From positions 372,001-436,000 of the forward strand of contig OX485803.1 of NCBI GenBank assembly GCA_950295325.1: a stretch of 64,000 bases of DNA. The letters run 5' to 3'. Below are positions 59,105-64,000 of the stretch, piece by piece (within the stretch, counting starts at the first letter, position 1; the number at the start of each line of letters is the position of its first letter). Below the pieces are notes generated by a model, which saw only the letters and a list, made by a program, of their open reading frames with translations, had not been told where the DNA came from and made no database searches. A program made the position numbers and the translations under genes. Origin of the DNA: Polytrichum commune (taxonomy: Eukaryota > Streptophyta > Polytrichopsida > Polytrichales > Polytrichaceae).

Positions 59105-61656
59105 ATGCAAGGTAAAACTCGATCCCAAAAACCAAGCTTGACACTAGGATTAGAAAAATCGACGCATAACAGGAGATCATCTAGGATTAGCGAAGGGTTA
59201 GAAGAAATTGATGTTAGAATAGAAAGTTGTTTGAATGTCGAGCCTAGTATTAGATCATTGTTAGATACATTAGAATCGGAGGCTCAACTTGAGAAAGAGG
59301 CAACTCCTCCAAATTGAGTGGTGAGACTTCATCGGAAAATTGTATACTTAGGAAAGAAATTCCGATAAACGTTGATAAGGGGTTACAAAGGAGCCCACCG
59401 GTTACCATGGATCCGAATCGAGAGATGGATCCACCACCCATATCTCCTATGCCACCCATTGATCCATTGGTTAGGCCGAGAGGCTTACTAATCGTGCTTC
59501 CACAAAACTTACAAGCGGTGGACATGCCTTCCTACCTCCCTAAATTTTATGGAACTAAGGATGAGGATCCTTCTAGGCATATGGAGAGGTACATAGAGAG
59601 GTTAGCTAGTTCATTCATGACTAATCCGGGGTATTGGCTAGTATGGTTTCCCACCACTTTAGAGAATGAGGCTTATGAGTGGTATAGGGATCATGCCGAG
59701 GGACATTTTAGAGGATGGGACCAATTACAAAGGGAGTTCTTGAATGAGTTCCGTCCGGAGGTTGGTCAAAGCACGGCTTTGAGGGCATTAGCTTCATTGA
59801 AGCAAGGTAGGGAAGAGGAGATTTCAGCTTACATTAGGATATTTGATTTAGTGTGTACACGATTTGTGGGCACCATGCTTAACAATGATACACTAAAGCA
59901 ATTCTTCATTCAAGGGGTCTTTACGTCGGGAACAATTAGGGGTGTTCTTGAGAGAAATCCTCACACATTGGCGGATGCCAAACGGGCGGCTAGAGAGATA
60001 GAGAGTTTGGATAAAGATCATGAGAGATTGTGGATAATGAAAGATGAATTGATACCTCAATTCATTTCCATTCGACCTAGGGTGGTCACGGGAGAACCTG
60101 TCAAGTATGAGAATCAAATTCCTTATGCTATGGTCGAACGGGTCCACGTCCTTTAGCGGTTAGAGAACCGTCGCCACTTCTAACATTACCGGCCCCTAGA
60201 GCGGATCCTCACCTTGAGGAAGTGGAGAGAAAGTTGGGTGCTAGTCAATTGGGATTTCAAGAGGCGATGATCAAGCAAATGCAAAGCCTCACGGATCAAA
60301 TGTCGTTAATGATTAAGAGTCAACAACCGGGACCTCCTCCCCCAATTGAGTCGGATAGACATTCGTCGGGTTCTGGTGTGTGCAATGTGGCCAACCGGGC
60401 CACACTCGTCAATTTTGTAGAAGTGGATAAAACCGTGATCAACGAAAAAATGGTGGTCCATCTCCACAAAATCAACGAGGCCAAACACAACCTCAATATG
60501 GTCAAGGAAACAATAGGGGTCCTCCTCCTAGGGGTCAAGGTGGTCAAGACAATGAGAAGAAGGAGTTCCATCTATTTTGTGGAAGGTGGCATGCCCAAGG
60601 TCAATGTTGGTCCGAAGGGCAAGGTTATGGTTGTAGTAATTGTGGCGGAAGTCATCCTTCGGACGAATGTCGTCAACCGGACAAGGTTATTAGTGTACCT
60701 TACCCGGTGGCCAATTCACAACAACAAGCGCGAGACAACATGAGAGGAGCTAGACCACAAGGTGGACCACCGAATGATCTTAGGCCACCGAATTTGTACT
60801 ATGACCATGGTAATGCAAGACAAACGTTTCATCCACCGGCGGGATTACAAACGTCGAACGGGTACATTCCGATTCAAGGTAGACAAGTAGGTCCACAAAA
60901 CTTTGACAATAGGCGCCAAGCCCCTCCTACGGATCCGGGTCCGTCTAATTCTCAAGACGTTAGATTTATGGATGGTGTGATGGATGCTCATTATGATGAC
61001 ACGCTTCCTCTCCCAATGGGGATTGGAGAGGAACAAGGTCAATGGCCTCCACACACCAATACCATCATCTATGAGTTGAAGAATCTAGATGATGAGGTCA
61101 TTCATGAGGCACCGGCTTTGGCGGTCACAACTAGGGCTATGAGGGAGAAAAATCCATTAGAGGTAGGAGTGGAGGGTCAGGAGGAATATTCTTTGGACGA
61201 AGGCATTAATATTTCCGAATTGAACAAGGTGGGTAGAGTGGCTAGGAGGGTCACTAAAGAGTTGGAAAAGGAGAATGTGATTCTCCATGATAGGGAGAGA
61301 CCTAATGTCGTTCATGATTTAGAGGGTAGTGATATGGAAGAATGGGAAGGACCGGAAATTCCTTTGGATGAGTTTGATGGTGTCGGCAATGCCAAAGTGG
61401 AGAAGTCAAGTGTGTATGATTTATAGGCCGACCTTAGTTCGCTCAAGGCGGACATTACCTTTGGACAACTATTGGAGATTTCACCCGTCGCACAGAAGAC
61501 TCTCAAGAACGGCATGCCGGTAAATAAAAGAACTAGGAAGGTGAAAATTAGAATTGCCGCTAGAATTCAATCACAAGGAGGTCGCGATGTGAAGGCTATA
61601 GAGATAGAGGTCATTATAGTGGACAAGGTGGTTCCCAATGTGCTAGTGGATGGAGG
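59105..61656 (+). pseudogene. Decayed gag and protease-start region
   Basis: It starts MQGKTRSQKPSL at 59105, like the intact gag-pol (MQGRTRSQKPSL). The frame shifts near 59314, again near 60135 and around the zinc-knuckle region (about 60370-60710). An in-frame TAG at 61424-61426 stands where the intact copy has TGG (YDLWADL). The gag core (YIERLASSF, GYWLVWFPTT, EWYRDHAEGHF) is well preserved. Homology ends at VLVDGG, after which unrelated sequence begins. No protein can be made beyond gag fragments. Confidence 0.87.
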
Positions 61657-61675
61657 GAAGGAAGCTATCTTATGA

Positions 61676-61742
61676 GCGATGAGCAGTGAGCGGTGAGCGG
61701 TGAGTAGTAACACATGAGCAATGAGCAGTAACATATGAGTAA
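61676..61742. repeat. Short degenerate array of GAGCRRTGAGCA-type units
   Basis: GAGCGATGAGCAGTGAGCGG and the following bases repeat a 7-bp GAGCRGT motif several times, then a longer variant with AACACATGAGCAATGAGCAG. It lies directly at the break where the gag-pol homology ends and may have taken part in the truncation of the element, or be filler made during repair. No coding role. Confidence 0.6.
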
Positions 61743-61889
61743 TTATTCCAAATTTAGTAAAGACACACGGGTTTAGGGTACACAACCAAAATTTTGACAA
61801 ATTAATTGCATATTTTCAATTGTAAATTGCCAATATTTTAAATGAAGCACAAGTGAAAGGGCCCTATTTCCATGGATCATTTAAAACAC

Positions 61890-62110
61890 TTTCAATTCAT
61901 TGCTGATTTTTATTATAATAATCCAAACCAATACATGTCATTTATTGACATCCTTATACATGTAGTCACAACCAACACTTCCACAACTACTCACATTCCA
62001 CAACACCAGCAAGTTCAAGTAGGTGCATAACCTCATTCTACGTACATGTAGGTGCCATAATTGTGAGCCACTCAAACTGCTCACGGGTTGAGTTAAGGCC
62101 CAGAATCTAC
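61890..62110 (-). pseudogene. Decayed copy of the end of a SWIM zinc-finger gene
   Basis: On the minus strand this parallels 62440-62660: APTC, a stop, NEVMHLLELAGVVEC corresponds to APTYTYNEVMRLLELAGIVEC in the second copy. The shared non-coding tail (CCAAACCAA.ACATGTCAT and TGCTGATTTTTATTAT boxes) follows. The in-frame stop makes it a relic. The two copies are direct repeats about 550 bp apart with a SINE-like sequence between them, so a local duplication is likely. Confidence 0.55.
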
Positions 62111-62164
62111 AAATGAAAGGAAATTAGATATTAGAAATAGTCAATATGTAGGTAACTACTAGAT

Positions 62165-62360
62165 TTTGAGACATCCGCCTGTGGATGCGAGTTGTGTAAG
62201 AGACTGGTATTAGGTCTGTATCAACCCGGGTTCGAATCCGGTTGGTTACATTGACTGGTGCTATTCCAAATTGAGCTAGTGATAAAGTAGGAATAATCTA
62301 TAGGCGGATACCAAGAAGACGTTACTACGCGGATGTGCGTAGAATCTTCTCAATTATTTG
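62165..62360 (+). mobile_element. Possible tRNA-derived SINE
   Basis: GGGTTCGAATCCGGT (62229-62243) fits the Pol III B box GGTTCGANNCC well. About 50 bp upstream, TGTGGATGCGAGTTGTGT could serve as a degenerate A box. The roughly 80-bp head does not fold into a proper tRNA by eye, so a tRNA gene is unlikely. A non-tRNA tail follows to about 62360, ending in a T-rich stretch. It lies between the two copies of the SWIM gene relic, which gives a rough insertion frame. No target duplication was identified. Confidence 0.35.
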
Positions 62361-62541
62361 TTATTTTTAGAAACTTGTTATTATTTATCCATGTCATTCA
62401 ATCAAACCGCTCACGGTTGGGTCGTACTGAATCATTTGAAATACTTCCAGCCCATTGCTGATTTTTATTATAAAAATCCAAACCAAAACATGTCATATTT
62501 TGAGATTCAAATATATGGTACTTAATAGACCATTTGCAATA

Positions 62542-62742
62542 TTACTCACACTCTACGATACCAGCAAGTTCAAGTAGTCGCATGACCTCGTTATAGGTAT
62601 ATGTAGGTGCATGAATGAACTTGTCACTCTCGTAATCCACCTTGCACAAAAATCTAAACACATAATAAAGATGTTTACAATACACCCATTTTCCTTTCTT
62701 TCCCAATGCATGAGAGGACATTTTCGTGAAATCCGGGCATGT
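62542..62742 (-). pseudogene. SWIM zinc-finger protein fragment cut by an LTR
   Basis: From 62742 downward the minus strand encodes TCPDFTKM, then WVYCKHLYYVFRFL, KVDYESDKF and NEVMRLLELAGIVECE, ending in TAA. CPDF ... CKHL is the CxC...CxH signature of a SWIM finger (one of the first cysteines would lie in the part removed). The following hydrophobic helix with KVD is usual in SWIM proteins such as ZSWIM2-like ubiquitin ligases and MULE transposases. The frame is open but the upstream part is replaced exactly at 62743 by the LTR start, so the gene was broken by that insertion. Which of the SWIM families it belonged to cannot be said. Confidence 0.55.
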
Positions 62743-64000
62743 TGTGAGCCCAAAAGGGTGCCCACATTTAGTCTTAGACCCTTGAAACGTTAGTTGATGC
62801 ACTTTGAAGTAGCATGTTACTTCACAAAAATATAAAAAGAGTGAAATGTTAGTCTTAGAAGTACCATGTTGTAAGAGGCTAGGATGTGAGTTGTTATTGT
62901 GTTTTTACCTTCGGAAGGATTTGAGTGAATGAGGATAGGTAAGGAGAACTTGGATTGAATAGTTAGTGAGTAGGCTAGTACAAATGGATGGAGACAACCA
63001 AAGTGACTCAAGAGGCAAGTGCATTCGAATTGGGATGAATGGAGGATCACATGGAGCGCACAAGTGGACCACCTCATCATGGCCACTTAATGGGGAAGGC
63101 CCAAGGAAGAATGCAAGGTGGAGGATAAGCAAATTCTCAAAGCACCAATCAAATCACGAGTTAAGCATCGTGGTTTGAATTAAGTGGTGAGCGACGATTT
63201 GGGAAAGTAAGGGGAGAAAGTTATGGCGGCGGAAAGCGAAGGAGGCTAAGTTTGGGTTGAAGCATCCCAAGTTTGGTAAAGTGTGGTAGGTAGAAAGCCA
63301 AGGCTAGTTAAATGTTCGAATTAGGATCCTTGTTGATCATTTGAGGGAGGAAGACTTAGAAGATAGGATTGGCGCCTACTAAGTAGGAGGAAATCTCAAG
63401 GGCTTATCGTGAGCCTTGAGGGTGCTCACCCCCTCAAGCTTACTATATAATCCCTCATTCTTCCCTCACTCATCCTCTCTTTCCTTTGTGCTCCAAGGCA
63501 CCCCACGAGTTATAAGTGTGGGTGTGGGAAGCCATATTGGAGCACATGTGTGTGCTTAGTTTTTAGTTTGAGAGCCAAGGCTTGTTAGCCTTGAAGAGGG
63601 CTTGACCTCTTGGTAGAATTAGTGTTGACGTGAAGGATTTTAAAGTTAATTCATGATTCCAATTTGTGGTACTTAAAGTTCATGTTTTGAATACACGTGG
63701 TTGCAAGTTCCATGTTTAAGAGTTGAGCACTTGATGTTGTGATGAGTGCAAAAATATACTTGTGTGGATTAGTTAGTCTTAGTGAAGTTAGGAAATTCTC
63801 TCTCCCCCTCTCCTCTCTAGGATTTTAGGATTTTAGGATTAGAGAAGAATTGTGTGATTAGAAAGGGGTTGTTAGTAGAATTAGGGAAATTAGGTAGGAA
63901 GATTAGTTAAGGGCTTGAATAATTAGTGAGGTAGTTGGGGATTACAACTACAAAGTTGTGGGTTCATGAAAGAGCTGGGTTTATGAAGGACCTGGGTTTA
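62743..64000 (+). mobile_element. Start of another LTR of the 11-kb family, cut by the window end
   Basis: From TGTGAGCCCAAAAGGGTGCC onward the sequence is nearly identical to the reverse complement of both LTRs of the 11-kb element: the same palindrome CCTACTAAGTAGG (63376-63388), GGGTGCTCACCCCCTC, TATATAA at 63444-63450, the GTTGGGGATTACAACTACAA block and the beginning of the 18-bp tandem array at 63958. The orientation is plus, opposite to the 11-kb element. Whether it is a solo LTR or a complete element cannot be seen. Confidence 0.92.
63444..63450 (+). promoter_or_regulatory. TATA box of the right-edge LTR
   Basis: TATATAA stands after CCCCTCAAGCTTAC, the same arrangement as in the 11-kb element's LTRs. 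The conserved palindrome CCTACTAAGTAGG lies about 60 bp upstream. Confidence 0.55.

Larger units (their letters stand above)
57232..61656 (+). mobile_element. Truncated relative of the 11-kb Gypsy element
   Basis: A 5' LTR (57232-58218), leader and gag to protease start are collinear with the 11-kb element, in the opposite orientation within the window. Homology stops inside the protease active-site region (VLVDGG, about 61650-61658). The reverse transcriptase, integrase and 3' LTR are missing. The LTR is only about 1 kb and differs in most of its length from that of the 11-kb element, sharing the termini, the palindrome and the promoter blocks. So the two elements are related families that exchanged or diverged in LTR faster than in gag. 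Several frame breaks make it inactive. Confidence 0.87.

Noticed and set aside
62175..62255. tRNA gene
   Set aside because: Only the B box is good. An acceptor stem and a proper anticodon arm could not be formed by eye, so it is listed as a possible SINE head.

Overview
The window looks like nuclear DNA of a land plant. It holds two intron-rich genes with GT-AG introns and short exons, a plant-type LRR receptor kinase, Ty3/Gypsy LTR elements, a LINE and several MITE-like elements. A seed-free plant (fern, lycophyte or moss) is my best guess, because the SKI3 protein keeps a long animal-like N-terminal arm and because the LINE is of an unusual type. This placement is inference.

Layout. 1-333: fragment of a non-LTR retroelement on the minus strand. 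About 360-3270: decayed tandem copies of the 5' flank of the first gene, including a relic of its exon 1, interrupted by a large inverted-repeat element (1644-2499) and a MITE with 8-bp target duplication (2808-3040). 3273-17212 (+): SKI3/TTC37-like TPR protein, about 27 exons, possibly carrying a 1-bp frameshift. 17213-20161: intergenic. 20167-31166 (-): complete 11-kb Ty3/Gypsy element with a 2079-aa gag-pol, unequal LTRs and 5-bp target duplication. 31539-46088 (-): LRR receptor-like kinase, 15 exons joining into an open frame of 783 aa. 46210-52811 (+): 5'-truncated LINE with 14-bp target duplication, inserted about 110 bp upstream of the kinase start codon. It is itself interrupted by a solo LTR (46858-49990) that contains a second solo LTR (47506-49545). 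52826-57231: intergenic. 57232-61656 (+): truncated, decayed relative of the 11-kb element. 61890-62742 (-): two decayed pieces of a SWIM zinc-finger gene around a possible SINE. 62743-64000 (+): start of another LTR of the 11-kb family, running off the window.

The two cellular genes are functionally unrelated. SKI3 is the TPR scaffold of the cytoplasmic SKI complex that feeds RNA to the exosome; the receptor kinase is a plasma-membrane signalling protein. Most of the remaining sequence is nested mobile DNA of at least three related LTR families. The most unusual object is the LINE. After the (missing) reverse transcriptase part it carries a domain resembling PCIF1-type methyltransferases, then RNase H, a zinc finger and a restriction-like endonuclease-like domain. 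All exon models were made by eye from splice signals, reading phase and family resemblance.
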